Source: Bin75 sp965200435 (GTDB lineage: Bacteria > Nitrospirota > Nitrospiria > Nitrospirales > UBA8639). From it: DNA of 64,000 nucleotides. The position numbers and the translations under genes were made by a program. Where the stretch lies: NCBI GenBank assembly GCA_965200435.1, contig OZ241337.1:930001-994000 (forward strand), read 5' to 3'. The stretch's first letter is position 1. Every line of letters begins with the position of its first letter. A model generated the notes under the pieces. That model ran no database searches. It was given only the letters and a program-made list of their open reading frames with translations, and was not told where the DNA came from. Positions 36,701 to 46,504 of the stretch are shown one piece after another.

Positions 36701-39700
36701 CTCCCTTCGCCGAGCGCGTTCACGCCGCGAACCCGGAAGGCGTAATGCACGCCGTTGGTTAGCTCGTCCACCACCTCGGCGGTTTCGGTCAGCCCGGGTC
36801 GCATGGCCGGGCCGGATTTCCAGCCCTTGCCCTTGAGCGCAATGTCAAGATCATAGGTGTCGATGCTGGGAGCGTCCTCTCCGGGCGCAGTCCAGGAGAC
36901 CGTAAGCTGCTCATCGCCAATCTCGATGCTCGGGCGCGCCAGGCGCTCGGGAGGATCAGTCGGCTCGAGCGCCGCTTCAGTGGCCGTCGTCCCCTCGATG
37001 GTCTCTGTCCAGCCACTCGCGCCCCCATCGTCGCCGAGGGTCCGCACCCGGAACCGATAGGTGGTCGAGGGTTCAAGATCTCCGATCGTGGCCTGAAGCG
37101 CGCTCACCGTGACGCTCTCGGCGTCGTCCCAGGTCTCGCCCTGTACCTTGTACTGCACCTCGTATTCAACGGACGGCTCTTCGGGCGGGTCCTCCGACGC
37201 GAGCAGACGCCGGGATCGGATCGTGGGCTCGCTCGTGCGCCACGACCTGCTGCCCATTGTCATCATGTTCGCCATCCCGATGGGGTTGCCTTCGTCGTCC
37301 GTGCGCCACGAGAGCGTAATCCCGTACAACGTACTGCCCTGAACGGCGAATTTCTGCGGAGGCTCCAGAAGGCCCGCCGTGCCATGCGGCATGCCAGTCG
37401 CCAGCACCGACCACTCCTTGCTCGACTCGTGGAGCGCCGCCACCTGCAGCTCGTAGACGGTGTTTGCCGTCAGCCCCGTGATCGTGTAGGGCGAAGCAAT
37501 GTCGTCCACGTCCATCCATGCATCGCTGCTGTCCTTCTCCCGGTACCGGATCGAGTAGGACTAGCTCCCGGATACGGCGGGCCAGGAGACCACGAGCTTC
37601 TCCTTCCCGGCACTCACCGAGACCGGGTCGGGAAAGACTGCCTTGAGCCTGACCTTGGAGACGTCGGACCAGGGGCCATACCCCTCGGGGTTCCAGCCCC
37701 GCACCCGGACCTGATATCGCTTGCCGTTCGTCAGACCACGAACCATGTACGCCTTGCCGCTGACCTCGTCGTAATTGGGCGGGTCGCTGTCCCACGGCTG
37801 GTCGACCTCGGCGATCTGGATCTGCCAGTGCCGCGAGACATCCGCGTCCGTGAACGAGACGAACATCTTCGTGGCCGACGGCTGAAGCCTCAGCGCCCAC
37901 GGCTTGTTGGGCTTGCTCGACGGCAGCGTGATCGAGGACGGGAGGGCCTCCGCCGACCACGGACCCACGCCGTGGGTGTTCCTGGCGCGTACCTCGAAGC
38001 GGTAGGAGGTATTGAGGGAGAGCCCATCCTGCGTGGCGCTGTAACCGGTGAGCCCGGTCACCTCCGTCCAGGAGCCGCCCGCAGGTCGATACCGGTAGTC
38101 GAAGGTCTCCGCGGCCCGACCGGAGGTGGGCTCCCACCACGAGAGCTCGACTTCACCCGACAGCCTTCCGAGCCCGAGCTTCGGCGGCGACAGCCTGCCC
38201 GGCGCCTTATTGGCTTCGGGAATGCGGATCCACGCGAAGTCCGACCAGTCGCTCCGGGCGGTACCGTGCATCGCGGCGAGGCGGAAGCCGAACGTGCGGC
38301 TCTGCGTCAACGATCTCAAGGACGCAATCGGACTGGCCACTTCATAAGTCGTCGTCGTCTTGCCTGACACGTCAGCGGAGCCGTTGCCAGTTTTGCGGGG
38401 AGCAGGATCACCCGGGACATCAGGATCGTCAGGGTCTTCAGCAGGAGTAGTTTTATCGCCACCGTAGTCCTCACGATTGGACCACTGGAGCTTGTAGCCG
38501 GTCACGGTGGATTCGGACGATGCATCCCAAGTGACGTCCACCGCCTTGCCGGTGGTGGAGGACAGGCTGAGCGAGAGCCCCGACGGCGCGGGGTGAGTCA
38601 CCGCCGACTGCCAGTCCGATGCCCAGATGACGTCGTTGCCGTCCACGTCCTCGCGCAGGAAGCTGCGAACGAACAGATTGTACCGGTCGCTCTTGGGAAC
38701 GCCGGTGAAGGCGTACTCGATCAGGCTGCGGTGGTCGCTGACCCGCTTGCGCACCGTGGTGCTGGCAATGGGCTTGTCCGCGGTGATGTCGGTCGAGTAA
38801 CCGAACTCGTACCAGCTATGACTGAAGCCCTCAGCCGGATTCGACGGATCCGGCCAACGGTCAAACGCCAGCTCGATGCGATAGCGTGACACCTTGACCG
38901 CGCTGACGTTCTCGGGGATCGGCGGCCTCGTGCCGGTGCGAACCTCGGCAGGCACGCTGCAAGCCACACCATCGGAAGCACAGTGTCTTATCTGGTAGTC
39001 GAATACGATTCCACGGTCATAGGTCGCCGGAAGAGTAATACTCCATGAGGCCTTGTTTCCCGATACCGATGCATTACTGGCACTTATCCAAGAGCCCCAA
39101 GTCACGTTGTTATGCCATTTCCTTCTGTATTGAGTTTTGGACAGATCAATCTTGGTGGGGTCGCTCACGTCCCACGCGAACTCAAGCACGTCAAACCAAT
39201 CGCGATATTGTGTGTTCGGCTCCCCTACGAGATTTTCCAGCGATGGAAGTGCATACGAACCGGTTAGCACTGCCTGCCAAGGCGATGTCCAGATAACGTC
39301 ATTGCCATCTACATCCTCTCGCAGGAAGGTGCGAACGAACAGCTTGTAACCGTCACTCACGGGCATGCCGGTGAAGGCATGCTCCGTGAGGCTGCGGTGG
39401 GCACTGACACGCTTCTGCACCTTGGTGTTGGCGGTAGGGACCGCAGCATTGGCGTCGGTGGAGTAACCGAACTCGTACCAGCTATGAGTGAAGCCCGAAG
39501 TGGGATCCGGCGAGCGAGAGAATGTGACCTTCCACGATGTGCTCGACAGCCCGACCGCATCGACAGTGTTGATCTTCGGCGGCGCATTGCCGGTGCGGAC
39601 CTCGGCGGCCGTGCTGCAGGTCGTGCCATCGGTCTTGCAGTGTCTGACTTGTACGTCAAATACCAATCCTCTCTGACTGGGGTAGTTGACAATGGACGCA

Positions 39701-40133
39701 ATCCTGACTTGGCCCGAGCCGGCATCCAAAGCTGGAAGCGGAAACCACGCCCCCACCCCAAGTCTTGATGTTGCTTGAAGCGGATGCTCGTCTTGGTCAG
39801 ATCAATCTCGGGACTCGTGGGCTTGTCCCACTTCACTTGCACCGCTTCGGAGTCGCCGGGAATCGGGGCACCGACAAGATTCTGTGGTGCAGGAGGCGTA
39901 GTCTGCGCGTGAGCGGCGCCCACGCACGACAGACCCGCCAGCAGATCGATCAGGACCGCTACCGCCTGGAGCGAGCGCGGTTTTCGTTCAGTGTGTCGGG
40001 CGTATGAGAAGCGGTGCAGCCAGCGGGCTGCGCGGCGGGTCAGGCGATGGTCAGAATTGCGGGGGGGGGGGGTAATAGTGAACACCGGACAGCACTCCCT
40101 TCGAATGAATGGCGGCGCCAGTCCTGCGGGCAT
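33734..40133 (-). pseudogene. Fn3/Ig-type autotransporter, interrupted (copy 2)
   Basis: Reading minus: a long N-terminal segment with a C12 tract, a signal peptide (SLQAVAVLIDLLAGLSCVGA, then AHAQ), and Fn3-like modules including two copies of a WYEFGYSTD...LFVR(T/S)FLREDVDGNDVIW module. Further Fn3 modules and three tandem He_PIG-type Ig modules (AGIDSPALEF, AGVDSPALAF and a more divergent first one) follow. The protein ends with linker AESLARQQLQGELAKHARAL and the C-terminal barrel ending VDMTF. The start is uncertain (ATG 40133 or further upstream). Interruptions: one-base offset near 39740-39756 (G-rich), an in-frame TAG at 37561-37563 (VSGS then stop then SYSIRYREK, the frame continuing the same Fn3 module), and a one-base deletion relative to copy 1 near 34016-34022. 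The C-terminal ~1.5 kb is almost identical to copy 1. Confidence 0.75.
40061..40072 (-). repeat. homopolymer C12 (minus strand) upstream of the signal peptide
   Basis: Twelve consecutive G on the plus strand. On the minus strand the tract is read as T-P-P-P-R within FTITPPPRNSDHRL, in frame with the downstream signal peptide AVAVLIDLLAGLSCVGAAHA. No usable start codon is visible between tract and signal peptide, so expression depends on tract length. At C12 the frame is open from ATG 40133. Confidence 0.7.
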
Positions 40134-40227
40134 CCGGCTGCAGAAGCCAGATCCCCTCGGGCCTAAGCCTGATACGGTCCTTTTATCGAGAACCGTCATC
40201 CTATCCAGAATCTTTCCGGAATACAAC

Positions 40228-40440
40228 CCCGTGTCTAGGTCCACCCCCTGTGGCACTCAGGTTGATGGTGAAGGAGGAATATAGTCCCGAAGCCGGCGGC
40301 TCAGGCTCCCCCCTCTTTTGTCGCGGCGCCCTCTCATGGCGCTTCTTGGACCGCGCCGCTCCAAGAGCCGCATAAGATGCAGTAGCGACACATGCGGAGC
40401 GGCCGGCCCGGGCTCCCCGATGACAGATGGCGAGGAGCGG
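40228..40440. repeat. single REPIN cassette
   Basis: Leader GTCTAGGTCCACCCCCTGTG (IS-end-like), forward REP GTCG with degenerate hairpin GCGCCCTCTCATGGCGC at 40320-40342, inverted REP at 40367-40389. Same layout as one unit of the arrays at 5.9 and 32.8 kb. Lies between the efflux operon end and the second autotransporter start. Confidence 0.8.
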
Positions 40441-40473
40441 CACCTTTCATTCTGTCAACGAATGAGTGAACTT

Positions 40474-43400
40474 TTACCATTCTTCCGGATGTTCCGGTGA
40501 GGCCACCGCGCCGGCAGGGACCGGCCGGCCCCTGCGGAGCAGGTCTTCCACCATCAGATACACGCAAGGCACAATCGTTAAAATAATCGCGGTCCCGAAC
40601 AGGATCCCAAAGCCCAGCGAGATGGCCATGGGGATCAGAAACCGGGCCTGGATCGACGTTTCAAAAATCATCGGAGCCAACCCGAAAAACGTGGTCAACG
40701 AAGTCAGAATAATGGGACGGAATCGTTGCAGCGAGCCCCGGACGACCGCATCGTACAGGGAAATCCGTTCTTCCTCGTAAATACGATTCGCCGTCACGAT
40801 CAAGACCAACGAATCATTCACCACTACGCCGGCCAAGGCCACGATGCCGAGCAGACTGATCATACTGAGTCCATATCCCAACAGCAGGTGCCCGACCACG
40901 GCCCCGATGATGCTGAAGGGAATCCCCAGCATCACAATCAGCGGCTGCACGTAACTTCTGAACGGAATCGCCAAGAGCCCGTAGATCAGTAACAGGGCCA
41001 AGGTAAACCCGACGCCTAAGGACGACAGCGCTTCATCTTGCGCCGTTTGCTCACCTTCCAGGGAATACGTGAGCCCAGGATATTTTTTTATCAACGTGGC
41101 TAACTCGGTGTCGACCAGGGTTCGGATCACGGCGTTGGCATTGGCAATTTGGGTATCCACCTCAGCCGTCACCCTCACGACCCGGCGCCCTTTATGGCGT
41201 ACGATTTCCGTATAGGCGCGTCCCGGTTCCAGCGTCGCCGCTTCCGCCAGGGGAATTTCTCCACCTTCCTTGCTTAACAGGATCAATTGTTCCACTGCGA
41301 ACGCGGAACGGCGTTCGGCTTCAGGCCGCCGCACCATCACCTTCACTTCATCGCGGCCGCGTTGTTGGCGGAGCGCTTCTACGCCATAAAAGGCGCCGCG
41401 CACCTGTTGGGCTAACTCCGTGGCCGTGATCCCCAGGCTACGTGCCGCCGGTTTGAGGCGAAAGCTCCACTGCGGTTTACCAAATGCCACGCCGTCATCA
41501 ATATCCGTGACCCCGGCATAGTGTGACAGGGCCTCCGCCAACTCCTGGGCCGCGGTTTCCAGCACCGCGCCGGAACGATGAGAGAGTTCAATGTCGACCG
41601 GGAGCCCGCCTGTCAACCCGGTTTTGGCATCAAAGGTCAGCGACTCCACTGTCGTGACTGGCCCGAGTGTGGCCCGCCACGCGTTGGCAAACTCCGTTCC
41701 GCTGAAATCCCGTTGATCCGTCGGCACAAAAAAAAGCTGCACCCCTACCTGGTGGCTGCCGCTCGCACTCGCCGTCGTGCGCCCCAAGGGCGAACCGATT
41801 TGGGCATAGATGCCACGCACTACCGCCTCGCCGCCGCGTTCGTTCAGCGTGGCCTTTCCCGACGTGACCAGGCGGTTCAGGATTGTCCGGGACTGTTCGA
41901 TGGGCACGCCATACGGAAGGGTCGCCTGCACCGTAATCACTTCGGAGTCAATATCCGGAATAAACCGAAAGGGGATACGCCCACTGACCACCAGCCCCGC
42001 CACCAGGATCAACAGGGCCACCCCCACCGCCATTGTCAGATAGCGATGGGCGATAGCCGTTTGGAGAAACGGCTGATAGCGTTCTTGGATAAAGGCGTGC
42101 AACAACTGGCTGAACCACTGGCGCGGACGATCCAAGGCCTGCCAGAACTCCGAGGACGCTCGCGTATGCGCCAAGTGCGCCGGCAGCACGAACAAAGACT
42201 CGATCAGTGACACCACCAACACCGCCACGACCACCGTGGGAACATTCAGCATAAAATTCCCGATCGAGCCGGGAACGAAAAACAAGGGCAGAAACGCGGC
42301 GATATTGGTCAGGACGGCAAACGTGATGGGCCCGGCTATTTCCTGTGCCCCCGCAATCGCCGCCTCGAGCACCGATAGCCCCTGTTCCCGTTTCTGATAC
42401 ACGATCTCCCCCGCCACCACCGCGTCGTCCACGATGATCCCCAGCGTGATAATAAACGCAAACAGGGAAATCATGTTGATGGAGACTCCGCTCAGCGATA
42501 GAAACAGGAACGAGCCGATGATCGAGGTCGGCAGGCCCACGGTGACCCAAAACGCCAGCTTGAGGTCCAAAAACAAGCCCAGCAGCAACAAGATCAGGAT
42601 CAGGCCCAAAAACGCATTTTTCAACAACAGGTACATCCGGCCCTGATACACCTCCGATTGGTCAGACCAGATGGCCAGGCGAATACCGGCCGGCAACTCC
42701 GGGCGTACCTCCTCCAAGTACGCCCGGACATTCTCCGAGACGGATTGCGGCGTTTCTTTCCCGACTCGAAACACCTTGACCTGAATTGCCCGTTGCCCAT
42801 TGTAGTAGGCTTCGGCGTCGGTGTCCGCAAACCCGTCCGTGATCGTGGCGATGTCGGCTACGGTCAGGATGGCACCATCCGGCGTCGCAGTCACGGGCAG
42901 GTTCGCATAGTCCCGGCCAACATCGCGCCGCTCCTGCGTCCGCAAGAGCACTTCGCCACTGCTGGTTTTGACCCCGCCGCCCGGCAGATCCAAGGCCGCC
43001 TGCCCGATCTCCTGAGCAATCCCCTGGACCGTCAACCCGTAGGCCCGCAGATGCCGCTGCGGCACTTCAATCGCAATCTCCCGCGGACGGGCCAGTCCCA
43101 ATTCCACCAGCGTAATGCCCGGGCGTTGCGTCAAGTCATCGCGCACCCGGGCCGCCACGTCCCGTAGCACCGACTCCTCCATGTTCCCGTACACCATGAC
43201 GGTCAGCACCTCATGCCGGAGTTCCGCCACACTGATCACGGGTTTCTCCGCCAATTCCGGAAAGGACTGAATGCGGTCAATCTGGTTCGTGACGTCTTGC
43301 AGCACGGTCTCGGCGTTGACGCCGGTCACCAATTCGATCTCTACCGTGGCCTGCCCCTCAGCAGCCGTGGCGCTCACGTCTTTCACCCCGTCCAGGCCCC

Positions 43401-43644
43401 GCACCACGTCTTCAATGGAGAGCAGAAGCCCTTGTTCGACTTCTTCGGGACTGGCGCCGGGATAGGCCACGGAGACGTTAATGAGATCGGCTTTGAACTC
43501 GGGGAAGACTTCCTGTTTGATGGTGGTGACGGCGATCAACCCGCCGAACAGAAACGTCAGCATGACGAGGTTGGCCGCCACCGTATGGCGGGTCATCCAG
43601 GCAATCGGCCCTGAGCGGGAGGAAGGATGGTCAGGCGCTGCCAT
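40474..43644 (-). CDS. RND-family efflux permease (AcrB/MexB-like superfamily)
   Basis: 1056 residues, complete. Twelve transmembrane segments are expected from the alternating layout: TM1 near 22-42 (NLVMLTFLFGGLIAVTTI), a large periplasmic loop, a TM2-TM6 cluster (LILILLLLGLFLDLKLAFWV, SIIGSFLFLSLSGVS), a second loop, and TM8-TM12 (LLLIYGLLAIPF, IIGAVVGHLLLGYG). The TM4 segment FIITLGIIVDDAVVAGE carries adjacent aspartates of the proton relay. It lacks features specific to heavy-metal CusA transporters, so an organic substrate is more likely. Third gene of the OMF-MFP-RND operon, starting just 8 bases after the MFP stop. Confidence 0.93.
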   Translation of the reverse strand: MAAPDHPSSRSGPIAWMTRHTVAANLVMLTFLFGGLIAVTTIKQEVFPEFKADLINVSVAYPGASPEEVEQGLLLSIEDVVRGLDGVKDVSATAAEGQATVEIELVTGVNAETVLQDVTNQIDRIQSFPELAEKPVISVAELRHEVLTVMVYGNMEESVLRDVAARVRDDLTQRPGITLVELGLARPREIAIEVPQRHLRAYGLTVQGIAQEIGQAALDLPGGGVKTSSGEVLLRTQERRDVGRDYANLPVTATPDGAILTVADIATITDGFADTDAEAYYNGQRAIQVKVFRVGKETPQSVSENVRAYLEEVRPELPAGIRLAIWSDQSEVYQGRMYLLLKNAFLGLILILLLLGLFLDLKLAFWVTVGLPTSIIGSFLFLSLSGVSINMISLFAFIITLGIIVDDAVVAGEIVYQKREQGLSVLEAAIAGAQEIAGPITFAVLTNIAAFLPLFFVPGSIGNFMLNVPTVVVAVLVVSLIESLFVLPAHLAHTRASSEFWQALDRPRQWFSQLLHAFIQERYQPFLQTAIAHRYLTMAVGVALLILVAGLVVSGRIPFRFIPDIDSEVITVQATLPYGVPIEQSRTILNRLVTSGKATLNERGGEAVVRGIYAQIGSPLGRTTASASGSHQVGVQLFFVPTDQRDFSGTEFANAWRATLGPVTTVESLTFDAKTGLTGGLPVDIELSHRSGAVLETAAQELAEALSHYAGVTDIDDGVAFGKPQWSFRLKPAARSLGITATELAQQVRGAFYGVEALRQQRGRDEVKVMVRRPEAERRSAFAVEQLILLSKEGGEIPLAEAATLEPGRAYTEIVRHKGRRVVRVTAEVDTQIANANAVIRTLVDTELATLIKKYPGLTYSLEGEQTAQDEALSSLGVGFTLALLLIYGLLAIPFRSYVQPLIVMLGIPFSIIGAVVGHLLLGYGLSMISLLGIVALAGVVVNDSLVLIVTANRIYEEERISLYDAVVRGSLQRFRPIILTSLTTFFGLAPMIFETSIQARFLIPMAISLGFGILFGTAIILTIVPCVYLMVEDLLRRGRPVPAGAVASPEHPEEW

Positions 43645-43652
43645 GGCCAGGG

Positions 43653-44945
43653 TTACTCAGTGGAATCTGTCGCTGCATGCCCGAACTCTCCGGAGTCTGG
43701 AGAAACTTCATCATCGGCTTCCGGGGAAGAAGCCGCAGGAAGCGGAGATTCCTCGATAATTTGCAACGGGAGCCCGGGAATGGCCGCGGGGAGTTGACTG
43801 GTGATGATCTGCTCTCCGTCCCGGAGTCCTTGGCTGATGAGGACCGTTTCCTTCCGGGAAAGGACGATTTCCACCGGACGCACCTCCAATTGGTGCTCCG
43901 CATTTTTGACCCAGACGCGAGCGCCCTCCCTGATCGCCGCCCGGGGCAGGACGATCACGTCGCGTAGCTCGGGGCCTTGGATTTCGACGCGGACGTATTC
44001 GCCCAATAAGAGGGGGCGACGAGCCCGGGCGGGCTTTTTCAATTCCAGAGGATCGGCAATCGAAACCAGGACCTGGGCCATCCGGCCTTTTTCCGTCACG
44101 TCGCCCAGCAATTCCACGACTGTCCCCTGCCGCACCACCTGGTCGCCGTCGCCCCGTTCGCGGCTCACCCGAGCGGGCGAGCCGTAAGCCTGTCCGTCGG
44201 GGAAGGAAATCCAATCCAACTGTTTGATCGGCACACTGACCTGGACGCGGAACTCGTTCGTACCGACCAGCTTCGCCACGGAACTTTGCGAATTGATGAG
44301 TTGGCCGATTTCGACGGATTCCTCACGCACCAACGCATTAAACGGGGCTCGCAACATCGTTCGTTGCAAGTCCAGCTTCGCCTTACGCAACCGGCTCTTC
44401 GCCGCGGCCAGCGCAATGTGTTTTTCCTTAAGGTGCGGCCGGCGAAGCGCCAGTTGCCGGCTCAACGCATTGACTTCCCCTGCAGATGGGTTCAGCAGGC
44501 GCCACTCGCGCTTCGCCACCGCCTGATTGCCAAGTTCCACCCGCCATTCAAATTCCGCTTTCGCCAAGGAGGCTCGTTGCTCATCCACCGCGGCCAGATA
44601 ATCGCGTGGGTCGATCTGCAATAAAGGCGCGTTTTTCTTCAAGGTTTCCCCGATCACGACGCGAGGATTGAGTCTCACCACCCGGCCACTGATTTCCGGT
44701 TGAACGACCAGTTGCTGATGCGCTTGCACGGTCCCATACGCGACGATGACCGCCCGTTCATCCCGGACCTGCGCCGTGAGGACTTCGACAAAGGTCGGTT
44801 GGACACTTTTCTCGGCTTTGGGCACAGCGGGACGAAACACAATCAACATCTGCGCCGCCAGGAGGGCCAATCCGATGACGAGAAGGGGAAGGACTACCTT
44901 CAGAATCTTCGATTTTTTATCCGCTGGGCCAAACGAGGCAGTCAC
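43653..44945 (-). CDS. RND efflux membrane fusion protein (HlyD/AcrA type)
   Basis: 430 residues from a GTG at 44945 that overlaps the stop of the upstream OMF gene (GTGA). The open frame extends further upstream but inside that gene. One N-terminal transmembrane helix (ILKVVLPLLVIGLALLAAQM), a lipoyl half (VVQPEISGRVV), a coiled-coil hairpin (EWRVELGNQAVAKREWRLLN to KLDLQRTMLRAP), the second lipoyl half (APFNALVREESVEIGQLI) and beta-barrel/membrane-proximal domains follow the AcrA plan. It bridges permease and outer-membrane channel in the periplasm. The C-terminal ~30 residues are acidic and Pro/Ser-rich. Confidence 0.92.
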   Translation of the reverse strand: MTASFGPADKKSKILKVVLPLLVIGLALLAAQMLIVFRPAVPKAEKSVQPTFVEVLTAQVRDERAVIVAYGTVQAHQQLVVQPEISGRVVRLNPRVVIGETLKKNAPLLQIDPRDYLAAVDEQRASLAKAEFEWRVELGNQAVAKREWRLLNPSAGEVNALSRQLALRRPHLKEKHIALAAAKSRLRKAKLDLQRTMLRAPFNALVREESVEIGQLINSQSSVAKLVGTNEFRVQVSVPIKQLDWISFPDGQAYGSPARVSRERGDGDQVVRQGTVVELLGDVTEKGRMAQVLVSIADPLELKKPARARRPLLLGEYVRVEIQGPELRDVIVLPRAAIREGARVWVKNAEHQLEVRPVEIVLSRKETVLISQGLRDGEQIITSQLPAAIPGLPLQIIEESPLPAASSPEADDEVSPDSGEFGHAATDSTE

Positions 44946-46423
44946 TTGGACACCTCCAGCATGGCGAGGTCCTCCGACTCGGGTTCCGGAGTCCATCCCC
45001 CCCCCAGCGATTTGTACAATTGCACCACGGCGAGGGATTGATCGCGATGCGTTTGCACCAGGGCCGTTTCCGCGTTCAACGCCTCTCGCTGAGCCGTCAG
45101 GACCTCCGAGTACGAGGCTTTCCCATTCAGGCATTCGAGTTTCGACAGATCCAAGGCCTCCCGCGAGAGGGCCACCAGCCGTTCTCGTTCTATCCGGATT
45201 TCTCGAATTTTTTGATGCGCAATGAGGGCGTCTTCCACTTCCCGAAAGGCCTGTTGAATGGTTTGTTCGTAGGCAATGCGCGCCTGTTCCTGTTGGGCGT
45301 GGCTCACCTCCAGATTGGCGAAATTCCGCCCCCCTTGAAAAAGGGGCACGCTGAGTGAAGGCCCAAACGACCAGAGACGCGAGGGTCCGACAAAGAGATC
45401 GGAAAACACCAGACTCTGGGCGCCGAAACTGCCCGTTAAACTAATCTGCGGGAAAAACGCCGCTTTGGCCACGCCGATTTTGGCATTGGCCGCAATCAAA
45501 TTCTGTTCGGCTTCCACAATATCCGGACGCCGCTCAAGAAGCGCAGACGGCAACCCCGCGGGCACGTCAGGCGGCAGCGGACGATCTCGCAACGATGTCC
45601 TCCGAACAATAGGGATCGGGTTTCGTCCCATGAGCAGGCTGAGAAGATGTTCCTTTTGTCCGATTTGCCGTTCGAAGTCGGGAATCACGGCCTGGGCACG
45701 GACCACCTCCTGTTCCGCGCGGCGAAGATCCAACGTCGAACGCTGTCCCATGAGTTTTTGCACTCGGGTCAGCTCGAGGGCCTCCTGCCGCGTCTTAAGA
45801 ACGCGCCTGGCAAACTCCATCTCGCGGTCCAATTCCTGCAGCTCGAAATATGCCTTGGCAAGATCGCTGACCAACGTCAGCATGACCGTCCGACGCGCTG
45901 ATTCTTGGGCCAGCAGCTTAGCCTGAGCCGCTTCCGTCTCCCGGCGAAGTTTGCCCCAGAGGTCGATTTCAAAAGACAGGTCCGCCGAGGCCCTGTATTG
46001 ATCCCTCTGGGCGGCAAATGATGGGAAAGAATCCAGGCCGAAATTTTCCAGCAATTCATCGGAAAATTGCCCCTGAACCACGGCTCCGGGAGTTCGATTA
46101 CGCTGAACACTCGCAGTGCCGTTGAACTGCGGAAGTTGACTGGCGCCGGTAACGGCAAGTTGCGCTCGAGCTTCTCGAACTCGTGAGACCGCCATTCTCA
46201 AGTCCTTATTCTCCAGCAAGGCTTTTCGGATGAGAAACTGAAGGTTCTCATCCTGAAAAAGCTCCCACCAGCCCAAATCGGCTACGGAGACCTCTTCAAG
46301 GGTCGCCTCTTGCTGCGTCCGAAAATGATCGGGTTCCATGACCGGCGGCCGCTCATAATCCGGCCCCAGCGCGCACCCGGCCAATAGGAACGTCCACAGG
46401 CTTATGATAAGAAACCGAATCAT
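44942..46423 (-). CDS. RND efflux outer-membrane lipoprotein (NodT/OprM family)
   Basis: 493 residues from ATG 46423 (MIRFLIISLWTFLLAGCALG). The lipobox LLAGC gives an acylated outer-membrane factor, as in OprM/NodT. Two OEP repeats with long helices are visible (RMAVSRVREARAQLAVTGAS; GVAKAAFFPQISLTGSFGAQ). PDYERPP after the lipobox is typical of the family. First gene of the operon; it overlaps the MFP gene by four bases. No regulator gene is adjacent; an IS is inserted about 90 bases upstream of its start. Confidence 0.93.
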   Translation of the reverse strand: MIRFLIISLWTFLLAGCALGPDYERPPVMEPDHFRTQQEATLEEVSVADLGWWELFQDENLQFLIRKALLENKDLRMAVSRVREARAQLAVTGASQLPQFNGTASVQRNRTPGAVVQGQFSDELLENFGLDSFPSFAAQRDQYRASADLSFEIDLWGKLRRETEAAQAKLLAQESARRTVMLTLVSDLAKAYFELQELDREMEFARRVLKTRQEALELTRVQKLMGQRSTLDLRRAEQEVVRAQAVIPDFERQIGQKEHLLSLLMGRNPIPIVRRTSLRDRPLPPDVPAGLPSALLERRPDIVEAEQNLIAANAKIGVAKAAFFPQISLTGSFGAQSLVFSDLFVGPSRLWSFGPSLSVPLFQGGRNFANLEVSHAQQEQARIAYEQTIQQAFREVEDALIAHQKIREIRIERERLVALSREALDLSKLECLNGKASYSEVLTAQREALNAETALVQTHRDQSLAVVQLYKSLGGGWTPEPESEDLAMLEVSK

Positions 46424-46504
46424 CGTGATCGATACCACTCAATACGTTTTTCGCGCACACGTGTTCCCATAGGTATTAGAGCGTATCCCATTTGCATGTA
46501 CGTT

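Noticed and set aside
40474..46423. Heavy-metal (Cus/Czc-type) efflux
   Set aside because: The permease lacks the methionine-rich and heavy-metal-specific signatures and the OMF is of NodT/OprM type; multidrug-type RND is more consistent.
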